A DNA stretch of 64,000 nucleotides from assembly GCA_949152475.1 (NCBI GenBank), contig OX424563.1, forward strand, positions 15,411,001 through 15,475,000. The letters are read 5' to 3'. The first letter of the stretch is position 1; each line of letters starts with the position of its first letter. Source of the stretch: Terebella lapidaria. Its lineage: Eukaryota > Annelida > Polychaeta > Terebellida > Terebellidae. This document shows, one piece after another, positions 20,863 through 31,899 of this stretch. The notes below the pieces were generated by a model. It had not been told where the DNA came from. It did no database searches and saw only the letters and a program-made list of their open reading frames with translations. Made by a program: the position numbers and the translations under genes.

Positions 20863-23800
20863 TCAAAAGTTAACTAGTCCAAACAAGTTTGGAACCATTT
20901 TTAGTCCATCTATTTGAGTTGATAAAGAGACTTCAGTTGACTTGAGGTTTGTCCATTCTTCTATGCATTTACTCTCCTTATCCTGTAAGGGAAGAATAGA
21001 TGTAGTTATTATTACATATGTTATTCAAAGTCATATAAAACACACTACTACTACATACATGTATGTAAAACATGTAACCCCTAAGACATTACACAATTTT
21101 ACCTTGAGCTGTTCCAATAGTTGGAGGTACCCATTGTATTTGATTTGCAGATGCTGGACTTCATTTCTCAGTGACTTCAGCTCAATATCACGCTCTGTTG
21201 GTGGTACGTACACACATTATATTTTCAAGGACAATCGTTCGTAGATGGACAAAAGTTTATAACAAAATGAATACAAACTAGACGTGAAGGCCTAGAGGCC
21301 TTGGGGCATTTCGATACACAACACAATCACAGGTGAACTGTTTATAACTGACAACTCTGCAGCCAAAATGATTATGTAGATACATCAATTTCAATCCAAG
21401 ACGATGGATCAAGTTGACTCAACATACCCCTAAGACATATTTGCCTAGTGTCACGAGTCCGAAAATAACGACCGTTTCGCTCTATGACAAACCGTTTCCG
21501 AGATATCGAAGAAAACGAAAAATGCCGACTCAGCAGAAAAATTCAAGGTCAAGGTAAAAGGTCATCCCTAATACCCTTAAGACATGTTTGTCTAGGTCGA
21601 CGACTCCGAAAATAATGTCCGTTTCGGTCTACGACGCACCGTTTCCGAGATATCCAAGAAAACGAAAAATGCTGACTCGGCAAAAAAATTTCGGGTCAAG
21701 GTCAAAGGTCATCTGTAATACCCTTAAGACATGTTTGTCTAGGTCGACGAGTCCGAAAATGACGTCCGTTTCGCTCTACGACACACCATTTCCGAGATAT
21801 CGAAGAAAACGAAAAATGCCGACTCGGCGAAAAAAATTTGGGTCAAGGTCAAAGTTCATCTATAATACCCCTAAGACATGTTTGTCTAGGTCGACGAGTC
21901 CGAAAATAACGTCCGTTTCGCTCTACGACGCACCGTTTCCGAGATATGCAATGAGCCTCAAGGATGACTCATCAAAATTGTTTTTGGCCCCTGGGTCAAA
22001 GGTCGTTCAAGGTATTGACCCCGTAATCGATAGGGCTCCTCTGCGACACTATATCAACATATATGTCAAGTTTCAGAATGGTAGCACAAGTACTTTTCGA
22101 GTTATCATCCGGAAACCATTTGACTAACCGAGTCCGAAAATGACGTCCGTTTCGCTCTACGACACACCATTTCCGAGATATCGAAGAAAACGAAAAATGC
22201 CGACTCGGCGAAAAAAATTTGGGTCAAGGTCAAAGTTCATCTATAATACCCCTAAGACATGTTTGTCTAGGTCGACGAGTCCGAAAATAACGTCCGTTTC
22301 GCTCTACGACGCACCGTTTCCGAGATATGCAATGAGCCTCAAGGATGACTCATCAAAATTGTTTTTGGCCCCTGGGTCAAAGGTCGTTCAAGGTATTGAC
22401 CCCGTAATCGATAGGGCTCCTCTGCGACACTATATCAACATATATGTCAAGTTTCAGAATGGTAGCACAAGTACTTTTCGAGTTATCATCCGGAAACCAT
22501 TTGACTCAAAATTCATCCTCACGGACTAACCGGACCTCGAAGCCGGCTCCAAAACAATAGGGTTCATCTATGTTATATATGTGATAACTGGTGAAAATTT
22601 CTCGAAGATTCGTCAAGGCGTTCTTAAGTTATCGTCCGGAAACCGAAAAGTGAAAAAAAAAAATGAAAAAAAAAAAAGAAAAAAAAAAAAAAAAAAAATT
22701 CTGACAAAACCATAAGGACATTTCGTGCCGAAATGCCCTAAATATATCACCTGGCATGCATCCCCTGAAGACACATCAGGAATTGAATCAACAATAATTC
22801 TCCGGAAATTTTTCCATCGATTTAGCCCCTATTCATCCCATATTTAGTAGTAAATTCTCTCCTCTTCACAAACATCACCCCCATACCAGCACATACCATT
22901 GTTTTTCTCCACGTAATGCTGTACGAAGGCGTCTATGCTGCCAGAGCTGCAGTGACAGGGGCGGGGACCTCCGTCCGGTGACGCCGACTCCTCGAGGTCC
23001 ATACCCGTGCCCGTGGCCCCGACCTCGCCGAGCCGCAGCTCCAGGACTTTCCGCTCGTACTCAGCATTCGTCTGACGTTCCTCCTCCTCCTCCTTCTCAA
23101 TCAGCTCTCGCCGAAACTCATCTGTGATTTTGATTTTTTGGACATGGAACTTCAGGTGTATGGTGATTAAGGTTTCTGTGCGAATTTAGTTCAATGTTAA
23201 AAGAGTGGAAAATCTTTTCCATTATACAATAATGTTTGTGAGCAATGGACTTTAGTACATTTTAGAAAACATTTTATGATAACCTTGAATTCAATTTGAA
23301 TTTTGAAGAATTGAGGAATCACTCATTCTTGCATTCAACACTGAAAGTTAGTGAAGTGACAGAATTTAGTCTATGTCCGTGAATACTTGTCACTGTTCAC
23401 TCATTGTACACATCTTTGTGGGGAACTGACTTGTGAGGCTGAGGAGATGTTGGCGACCAAACACATGTTCTCGTTTGTTGTGGGCAGAGCTAAAGTAGAC
23501 ATCACATACTGTGCAGTGTAAACTATCGTCCTGAAAACCAGTGGTAAACACCTTAATAGTGCACTTATAGAATGGGTCGGAAGCTTAAATCCTATATTGT
23601 CTATACTGACATGAATTTACTTGTACATTCAAGTATACGGATATGAATACTACCCGGTAGATTAAAATTCATAATGAACGACTTAAATCCCGCATACTGT
23701 AAAACGACTAAATTTGGCGGCTATTGAATTTGGCGGTTTTGAACCCCACGTCATTTGGCAGAGATTTAATTTGGCAGATTCAAAACCACATACATTTCTT

Positions 23801-26594
23801 ATCATATATCTAGTTAATTTGGCAGACAATTTAACTTGGCGGTTTTACCCTACCGCCGAATCCGCCGATTAAATCGTCCGCCAAAATTAGTCGTTTTACA
23901 GTACTTCACACAAATACACATAACACCAAGTGAACTCACATCCAGAGGGTTGTCACTGCACAGTTCTTCAACAGGTGGCTTCCCCTCTGTTAAAGGGAGG
24001 TAATTTTTTAGAACATACCATACATTGTTATGGAAAGCAACTCCGAAAATTAACAATACATGTACCATGTAAATAAGCTCAATGAATATAAACTTTTCAT
24101 CATCTTTGCATACCTTTTAATCGTTTATTTTTCAGGAATGTTTGGTATGCATCGGACGACTGATATGCCCTCAGTTCTGCAATGTACCTTTTCTTGTCTT
24201 CAGCTGCCTTGTCAATGTATTTCTAGGAAAACAATAGAATTTGGGATTAGAGTGTTCACATTTTTGACACACAGGTGATCGCCATTCATCATAAAGCATC
24301 CAAAGTTAATCCTCATCCATGCTCTGTTCAACATTAGCTTCGATATATGACGAAACGGCTCCTTGCCATATCTATCAAGTACTGCTCCCTGGGTCTCACC
24401 TGTTTGGCTGCCGTGTCCATGGTGGACCAGCTGTTGCCCAGGACTCTCGTCACCTGAGCGAAGTCGAGATCAGGTCGGGAATCCCGTATTTCCTGTCGCT
24501 TCTCCGTCATATAGAACACGTAACTGCAACACAACGCAAAATATCTCTCGCTTTCGCTAAAATTTCTCTTACAAAATATAACTAATTTATGGTCCCATGC
24601 AGTACTTTGATCATGTGAATTTTCATGAGCAAGATACGTGATTATCATTAAGCATCACTTACGCAGTGACTGGGGCTACTGGAGGTTTCATCAATTCCTT
24701 TTTGCGTTTCCTGCCTTTTGGCCAACCTCCTTTCTTCTTCATATGATCCTGGAGGGGAAACAAACTTTATAAATGGATTTGGACTTCTTTGTGAATCTTG
24801 TATCATATTCAAGTAGGCAAATCAAGATATTACTACATAAAATGTCGCTTCTTATCAATAAGATGGAAATATTGTTGATACAGCTTTTCTATCCAAGTGT
24901 GTTCACAACACATTGTAAAATTTTGACATATTCCATATAATATTCCAAACATCTGACCAATATTCCCTTCAAAATTAATAATGGTATATGGAAGGCAACT
25001 CACGGCAGTTACAGTGTTGTGTTGTACTTTCTCAGGAGTGACGACTTCGATGGTGTACGCCGTGCCGGGGCTGTACTGCTCTAGTTTGGTGAGGACACAG
25101 TGCTCCACATGGTCACGTTCCGTGTGTACACCGGAAACCAAGTGAGCTTGGTCCGGATTTTCTACTAGAACCTGCATCTGTGGTGCCGTCGTCATGGCGT
25201 CCATGTAGTGTGGCTGTGTTAACTGGGTAGAAGCAATTCTAATCTTAGAATAACAGTATCAATCTCTGTGGTATTATTGTTATATCAGTCTATAAATAAG
25301 TATGTAGATGTTTTTGAGATATAAAATTATATTTCTAGTATTTGTAGGTAAGAAGAATCAGGTCGTTCAGGTAAACATCGACTCACATACACTGAATGAT
25401 ATTCAGCACATGCTCGAAAATCTGTTTTTCTTTCAGTTTATTCATAATGACACTCACGGCAGAAGTCCGCACATTGAACTCGGTCAGTATCCCGTTGTCC
25501 GTTGCCGTTACAACTGCAGGGTTACCCATGGACTCCTGTTCCCCTACACTCAGACCCTCAGACGGGACCACTAGCTGAGACCGGTCCAGCACCTGGACCT
25601 CCACCGCCCCGTCCCGGACCACCTCATCTGTGCGGACCGGCTCCTGGGGCAGGAAGCGGTATGCTCCCAGGAGGCCCGCTGGTCATCAACAGGAATGTGA
25701 TATTAATGGCCGTTTTACATAAAAGTTACAAGATTAACCAAAGACTTTTTCTTACTTCCTCAATAAATTTGTATCAAATTGTTCAAATATTTTTTTTAAC
25801 ATGTTTAAACTCAGTACCATTTGCTCTGGAGACATCAAAAAGTATTGTACGACATACCTGTACTTGCAATATCATCAGCATTCCCAAAATGCCCAAGGGC
25901 AACCGTTTGACCATTCAGATCAGTCAGAGGAAAAGTCAGACTGCAATAATAAACTGGTGTTCAAATGGAAACAGAAAGGTGACGAAAACATAATAGAAAT
26001 GATTGTGTTGAATAAATTACAGGTCTGAAGAAGCGCTTGACCTAAAGAATAATCTGTCATAATGTACTAGTCATAATGATCAACCAGACTCATTGGAAAG
26101 ACCCAAAGAATAATCTGTCATAATGTACTAGTCATAATGTTCAACCAGGCTCATTGGAAAGCACATGCATCACCAAAGACCTTTGGCTTACAGGCTTACT
26201 TACAGAATAAATGGTCGAATTCTGTTGTGTTGATTGTGTTACATAACTTAATCATATGGTGTGCCTCATTTATGGGTACATTATGATTTGCCTGAACATA
26301 TGACATGACGATTAACAATTTTCTCCGGTACCTTTTGTGCGCTATGACAAAGCCTTTAGGTATTTCCGCTTCGTTCAAGACGATGTTGCCAGTGGTAGAC
26401 CCAGGATTTTGTACAGCAGATGATGTGGCTGGAACTGCTGAGTTTATTCTGTCAATGGCTTGGATGTCACTTTCTGGGCTCGCATGGACAATTTCATCGT
26501 CCCGGTTCAAACTGTACACATCGTTGTTCAGAACAACTTCGACTTTGGGTGCAAATCCTGTGTTTTGTGAAATGATAGTAGCCTCTGATTCCAT
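20863..26594 (-). CDS. HMG20-like HMG-box protein with a U1-type C2H2 zinc finger
   Basis: Eleven exons by splice signals: 26594-26204, 25678-25458, 25222-25004, 24748-24663, 24523-24400, 24222-24114, 23986-23940, 23530-23431, 23121-22897, 21194-21103, 20982-20863. They sum to 1,734 nt, an open frame of 577 residues. Residues 1-277 match nothing I know. A basic GWPKGRKRKKE leads into the HMG box (about 300-380: YVFYMTEKRQ, VTRVLGNSWS, KYIDKAAEDKKRY), closest by eye to HMG20A/B, subunits or antagonists of the LSD1-CoREST complex. Exon 8 encodes C-x2-C-x12-H-x5-H (about C405, C408, H421, H427), the U1/matrin-type finger. A Glu-rich segment (EKEEEEERQ) and a C-terminal coiled coil (ERDIELKSLRNEVQHLQ) follow, in the position of the HMG20 coiled coil. 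The nuclear chromatin role is inferred from the family. The finger is not part of vertebrate HMG20 as I know it, so this may be a separate family. Confidence 0.85.
21276..22740 (+). mobile_element. Helentron/HINE-like element D inside an HMG-gene intron
   Basis: The head AACTAGACGTGAAGGCCT carries a perfect AAGGCCTAGAGGCCTT hairpin. The body is about six diverged units of the satellite (roughly 140 bases; AGACATGTTTGTCTAGGTCG in place of the ACTAGAC hairpin). The tail starts GAGCCTCAAGGATGACTCAT, then come poly-A, CTGACAAAACCATAAGG and the hairpin at 22,717-22,739. A 381-base tandem duplication (21,748-22,128 and 22,129-22,509) repeats the last units plus part of the tail. It lies between exons 9 and 10 of the HMG-box gene, antisense to it, and is non-coding. 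Confidence 0.65.
23697..23901. mobile_element. 205-bp MITE with TA target duplication
   Basis: The termini CTGTAAAACGACTAAATTTG and the inverse (ending GTCGTTTTACAG) are flanked by TA on both sides, with internal repeats of the words TTTGGCGG/TTTGGCAG. It sits in the intron between exons 7 and 8 of the HMG-box gene. The TA duplication fits Tc1/mariner-type mobilisation. Confidence 0.75.
26040..26161. repeat. 61-bp tandem duplication
   Basis: Two adjacent 61-base copies differ at a few bases (AAGAATAATCTGTCATAATG in each). It lies in intron 1 of the HMG-box gene and no function is apparent. Confidence 0.85.
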
Positions 26595-28002
26595 CGTGGT
26601 GTGTTGTCATAACAGTTACAACTGTGTGGTTAATTTGAATAAACTTTAATCAGGAAACGTGTAAGATCCAACGTCGGTTTGTTGTCAAAAATCACTTATT
26701 TTGACGGGAAGATTATATCCAAAATAACAATCTCCGTCATTCGGAAAATCATCACAATGTTGCATCATAACGTCCCACATCGTGATAATCAATGTTTAAT
26801 CATAACGTTGAATTTTTTATTTCAATGGAATCCATACCTTCCAGCATTTCCTTTCACATTGCACTTTTTAAATACTAACCGAACAATCCACAATTTATGT
26901 CAAACACTATTTATTGAAGTTTTCACACTCCCAAGAAACCAATCAATTTTGCCATGTAAATAGCTATGTGTATAATTATACGTGTACGAAAAACAAACGC
27001 ACACTATTAATACACCTATTTCCACAACTGCCTGCTTAGCAGGCATTGAGCAGACCATGTAAGGCTTAAATGTGTCAGGGTGTCACCAAGTATGATACAA
27101 GCCATTGCTGAGAAGCACATACACACATGCCTTACGTGAATTTGCAAACACATGGATGCTGTGATCCTCATTTGAATTATGCATATAGTTGGCAAGGTTT
27201 GCTTTAAATATTTTGTCATGCAAATTGTATTTTGGCACAAAGGACTGAAACATCTCATAGTCGACATGATAATAGACAGGAGTACATATATATGCAACAC
27301 CATCAGACATCAGCACATACCTTCAATACCTGGTCAGACGAAAGTTCTCTGTGATTCGTAATATTTTTTTTGGTTTCCAGAAACGATCCACAGGTGTAAC
27401 TTGTGCTCGTACAGCATTATTCTCTTTATAGCTAAAAGACAAGTCCTAATGCGGCAAACCAGTGGGCTGGGAATTATTGTGTTCATCAGTTGGGAGGAAC
27501 CTTATGACCCATATCGCAACTTGACAGTGCTGTTGTGGGTCCATCTTCTGGAAAGCGAAGACATGCACGAGTGACTAAATTTTCCTACTAGAGATGATCA
27601 TAATTCCCATCTGGGTCACCAATGGAATGATGGTTGGGACTGGTAAGCTGGGTTTTACCACAAGGCCTTTTTGTTTGGGCCATAGTATTCAATCTGTTGA
27701 CCCTAGATTCGCATTAGCTTCTGAATGTCACCCTAGAATTAACATAATGGTATTTTTGCATTCAGTCTTCTCACTCAGTGCAATGAGCAGGACTAATCCC
27801 ATTCAAAATGTGCATGCAGATCCTTTCCAGAATGTAATGTTTAGAAATACCCAACAATACCAAACGAACAGTGCCCATAATTCCAAGGCCCTTATTATAT
27901 TACATCGATGACACTGAAAGTGAGACTTCACACGAAGGTCTTGCTATCATTTACTGCTCTCAATTGTAACAAACAGTGAATACCACAAACACACTGGCAA
28001 TT
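26595..28002. other. Intergenic region between the HMG-box gene and STARD7
   Basis: The region includes the HMG gene's promoter and 5' untranslated region, adjacent to 26,594. It is AT-rich with no clear TATA box in the expected place and no coding exon that I can support. Short open frames at 27,016-27,316 (-) and 27,594-27,911 (+) have no family resemblance. Confidence 0.45.
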
Positions 28003-28008
28003 TATTAT
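28003..28008 (-). terminator. STARD7: Candidate polyadenylation signal for STARD7
   Basis: AATAAA on the minus strand would give a 3' untranslated region of about 0.83 kb downstream of the stop at 28,838. Other AT-rich hexamers lie nearer, so the choice is tentative. Confidence 0.3.
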
Positions 28009-28837
28009 AGCAATGACATTCTTATTCATACAGAATAACTTGCATAGGTACCTCATCGGTCATGCAACATGTAAATAACAAAGAAAATAGTAATAAATAT
28101 AAACCCAAAATATAAACTTTCAGGGGTGCTGCGAAAAAGATAAAGGAACATGGCCAAAACAAGGCAAACCTGGACTGTGTTTTCTCAACCTGTTTGTTCT
28201 CCATTCGCTGGCACCATACAGTTCATTTCATTAATTTTAATTCCATTCCACTGTAATAGTATTGTTACAGCTACTTCACCTGTACAATCCACACACATTT
28301 TCAATTGGATGGCTATTACAGTTCTAAACTTATGTCTGCAGTTGTCACAGGAAGTTTCAGCAATTCATTTAGCCTTTGTCCATAGCTCTGCAACAATACA
28401 ATCGAACCTATACCTTTGCTACTTTGTACATGCATCTGTGCTTTTACACAACACAAAACTGTCGGCTGAGAACTCTCCGCTGATTATATATTGAAGCTTC
28501 TTCATCACGAATTGCACAATAACATGAAAGTCTTGAATATTCACAGAAGGAATACATAAAATTGTACCCAAAAATAAATTGTATATGGATCCATGCTAGT
28601 TTGTTTTTGTGACTGTTTAAAACAGTCATGGAACCAGTCAAAATAGCAGAGTGACATATATAACTGCCAACACAAATAATACTACTAATAATAAGACTGT
28701 TGGCCTACAAACAAGTATGCAACTAACGCTGCTAAGTACCAAATGAGGCATACAAGCGATGGAAAGAGGATGGAGTATTCGTTCTCATTTAACCAATAAC
28801 CTTGTGTTCACACTTGATGTGGAATTCCCAAGCAAAT

Positions 28838-31201
28838 TCACATGGGAATTCCCTCTGTGGAGGTTTTCTGGTAGTCACTGTCATCATGAGGTCGGATGCC
28901 CTTGCGTTTGTTGTGTAGAATCTTTGCTGCGACATGGATCTTCTCGACAAAATCAGGCACTCCTACATGATAAATAAAATATATTCACTATCAGTAAATA
29001 TGTATTTATAATTCTTAAATTGTGTTCAATATTGCAGATGTAAACAGTCAAGATCAAGTGCATAGTCGATACAACAACCATAGATAGCTGCCAACAGGTT
29101 ATCTAGGGATATCAGTTTTAGGATGTAAACTGATGACTGAAGAGTTACCAGTGGTTGCCATCCAGTTGTAAGCCATGGATGGAATCGATGACTTGGGGTC
29201 ATCATGATATGTCAGGATGTAGTCGAAGCCATTCTAGATACAAAACCAAAATTTACAGGCAGGTTTAATAGTTGACAACTTCTCAGTTTGAACACTGTGT
29301 GTTACTGATTATCAAGGTAAAATTTGGATTCATTTACTCCTACTACATGTAGTTGTACCTCATCAAAGCTGTTTCCGTGAGGTCGGATCACCATCTTGGA
29401 CGTGTAGGTGTCGACTCGCACGTAGTTGTTGTTCAGTGGGCAGTGTGGATGATCTGTGTGTCTTGAGACTATAACCATCACCTTCTGCTTTGTGTCGATC
29501 TGTTCACAAAGAAATATTTGAGAGTGAAATTCCTACACTTTTCCATTTTTATAAATCTTATTGTGGGTTTATTCAATCGGAAATAGTCATCATTAAAATA
29601 GTCTGGTTAGTTTCATACCTGAGTTCGCCGTAGATAAACATACTCTCTCTTATACATCGGATACTACAAAAACAGAAACAGTACATATAAATGTTCTGAT
29701 TTCGTGAACAGTCATACATATCCATAGTAAACATTTTGAACCTAATAATGTATCACAAATTCAATTCTGAGAACTGAATCAGTTAAACTGTCCAGTGATT
29801 GCAGGAATACCGGGAAGTGAGTTATCCACTGCACCACTTCAGTCCCTGACTTTTCATCTCGATCAACCACATCTAGTTTCACAACGAGTTTGTCCCACTG
29901 CTTGCGAAATTCCAAGTCCAGCTATATACAAGAGAATAAAAGTGATGTGGCTGAACAACTATTCTTGAAACAATTTCTGTAAGTGTTCTGAATACAGTGC
30001 CAAACGAAATGATACATATGGGCAAAATTAACAGTATGATTTAAATATGAGACGATAAAATCTATGAAAGACATTTCCATACATGTGTTACCTGAGTGTT
30101 GTAAAATGCCCGAGCTGGTATGTCCTTGAAACTTCCAAACACTGAAAAAACATCAGTCAAACCTTCTAGTAGTGAAAGTTCTAGTCATAAACAATTTACA
30201 TAATGTGAAAACATGGACATGTACATGTATATGCAATTATGCATGTCACTTACATAACATACATAAATAGAAAATCATATTTTATAGCCTGAACCACCAA
30301 TCAAATTTTACTGCACACTGTGCACAGCAATATACCTTTGTACTCATACAAGTGCGTTGAGTCTGGAAGTGGTTTTCTGTATATTGTGAGCGTTTCTCGA
30401 TCTACCACTTTTTCCCAGCCTTTCAGCATTGATGAACTGCCATCGACATTCATGTGGCTTGACTTTGGGGTAGCCATTTGTATCAAAGTAATCTCCCCTG
30501 CAGTCCTGAAAATAATCAGTATGAACTTTGACATTGGGCATCAGTGATTCTGCATGCAGTCTACTTGCAACAGATTTTATCATCGTCAGATCAGATCATA
30601 AATGTCAATTTCTACAGATGATTCAATAACATAAATGATCTCACTCTGAAAGCTCATTGTCTTGGATTTTCCGGTCTTTCCAGGAGAACAAACTCGCGGC
30701 AGAGAACAAACCAACCAGTGACTTTCCGGTCCCTTTTCTGATCCGCAGCAGGTGACTAGTGAAGCTCAAGCCGATTTTCTGGATCAACTTAGCTATAGTA
30801 TCTTTGTCATAACCTAATTTGGAATAGAAACTAGCCATCTGGGTCGCTCGACGCACTCGCATTGCCAAAATCTGATTGCACTGCTTAGCAAACACGAGTG
30901 ATAGCAGCGTGAGCTTTTCGTCAATTTGTACACATACAATGTACGCTTTCTCTCGCAAACTTTTCGCAGAATGTCGAACAACGTTGGACTTTGCCAACAT
31001 GTCTTTGACACGGCCTGTGATTGTTCTCTGCTTCAAAAGTGGGAGAATGTCTGAGAATTGCAGTCCCTTCATGTTAGCAGGTTTTACAGCCCGCCAACAA
31101 CCGGCACCCAGTGGTCCGGTCGTTTTGACAGGAGTGGGGCGGATTCCAGGTGGGAGAGAACACAGCTCTCGGGCCGCTGAGATCAGTCCTTTGTACGCCA
31201 T
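28838..31201 (-). CDS. STARD7: StAR-related lipid transfer protein 7
   Basis: Eight exons: 31201-30645, 30505-30336, 30141-30092, 29921-29811, 29663-29619, 29499-29359, 29233-29149, 28962-28838. They total 1,284 nt, 427 residues, starting MAYKGLISAAREL. STARD7 carries phosphatidylcholine to mitochondria. The START domain spans about residues 205-400 and keeps family phrases: GWEKVVDRETLTIYRK, HLYEYKVFGSF, LDLEFRKQWDKLVVKLDV, WITHFPYPMYKREYVYLRR, KMVIRPHGNSFDENGFDYI, VPDFVEKIHVAAK. The N-terminal ~200 residues are basic and helical-looking and begin with a stretch poor in acidic residues, compatible with a mitochondrial targeting sequence as in vertebrate STARD7. The protein is longer than human STARD7 (370 residues), mostly in the large first exon. 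It is transcribed away from CFAP43, with retroelement debris between. Confidence 0.93.
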
Positions 31202-31899
31202 TGTGAGATATCACACACTACAAAATTTCTAATGAGTTTCTTTCTTTTACTCGCAGAAGGCAGACATGTTATAAATCCATTGGAAAATGTCAAAACGTGC
31301 GACAAAGTGTGAACGACCTCGAACAGAGAGTAAACAACCTCATGGTTCAGGGTCACGTTAATTTACGGCCTGCGGAATCTTGGTTTTCGCGTGGAAGACC
31401 ACCTACCATACCGGGAACCTCGTAAATAAGCTCATCCGATACCTGGCCTTTAAAAACGATAATGACCTAGATACTCGTGTTGTACGAGGCCTAAAATGAA
31501 GTAGGATAGTTGTCAATATTCATAGGGTTTATATACGGTACAGGGTTTCTTGGTAATGTATAATTCCTCATTTGAAAATGAAATTCATAAATATCAACCC
31601 CCCGATACTATTTCCAACTGATTTTTTTCCTCATGGAACATTATCAAAGGCTCACTTTCCGTGTGTATTGTACGAGTGAGAAGTACAAGAAGGTGAGGTG
31701 CGTGCTGAAGCATATAACGTAAAGATAAGAAAATTTCACGTAGGGGCGATGGTGCTATAGGATCGTTGGTTCAAATAAATTCACCTGTGGGAGGACACCA
31801 CGGACCACGAAGTTACTTGCCTCCTAGTCTAGTATAAACTCGTGGTCGAGGTGGGTGTGCTGGAGCACCGGAGCAGACGTCAACGCCTTACAGAGGTCA
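31202..31899. other. STARD7 upstream region
   Basis: It contains the STARD7 promoter next to the first exon. No TATA box is evident, and a GC-richer stretch lies at about 31,350-31,450. No coding feature is supported. Confidence 0.4.

Noticed and set aside
25800-26028. Possible extra HMG-gene exon in intron 1
   Set aside because: An acceptor-like site near 25,940 (-) exists, but in the phase set by exon 1 it meets a stop at once. Joining 26,204 directly to 25,678 keeps the frame.
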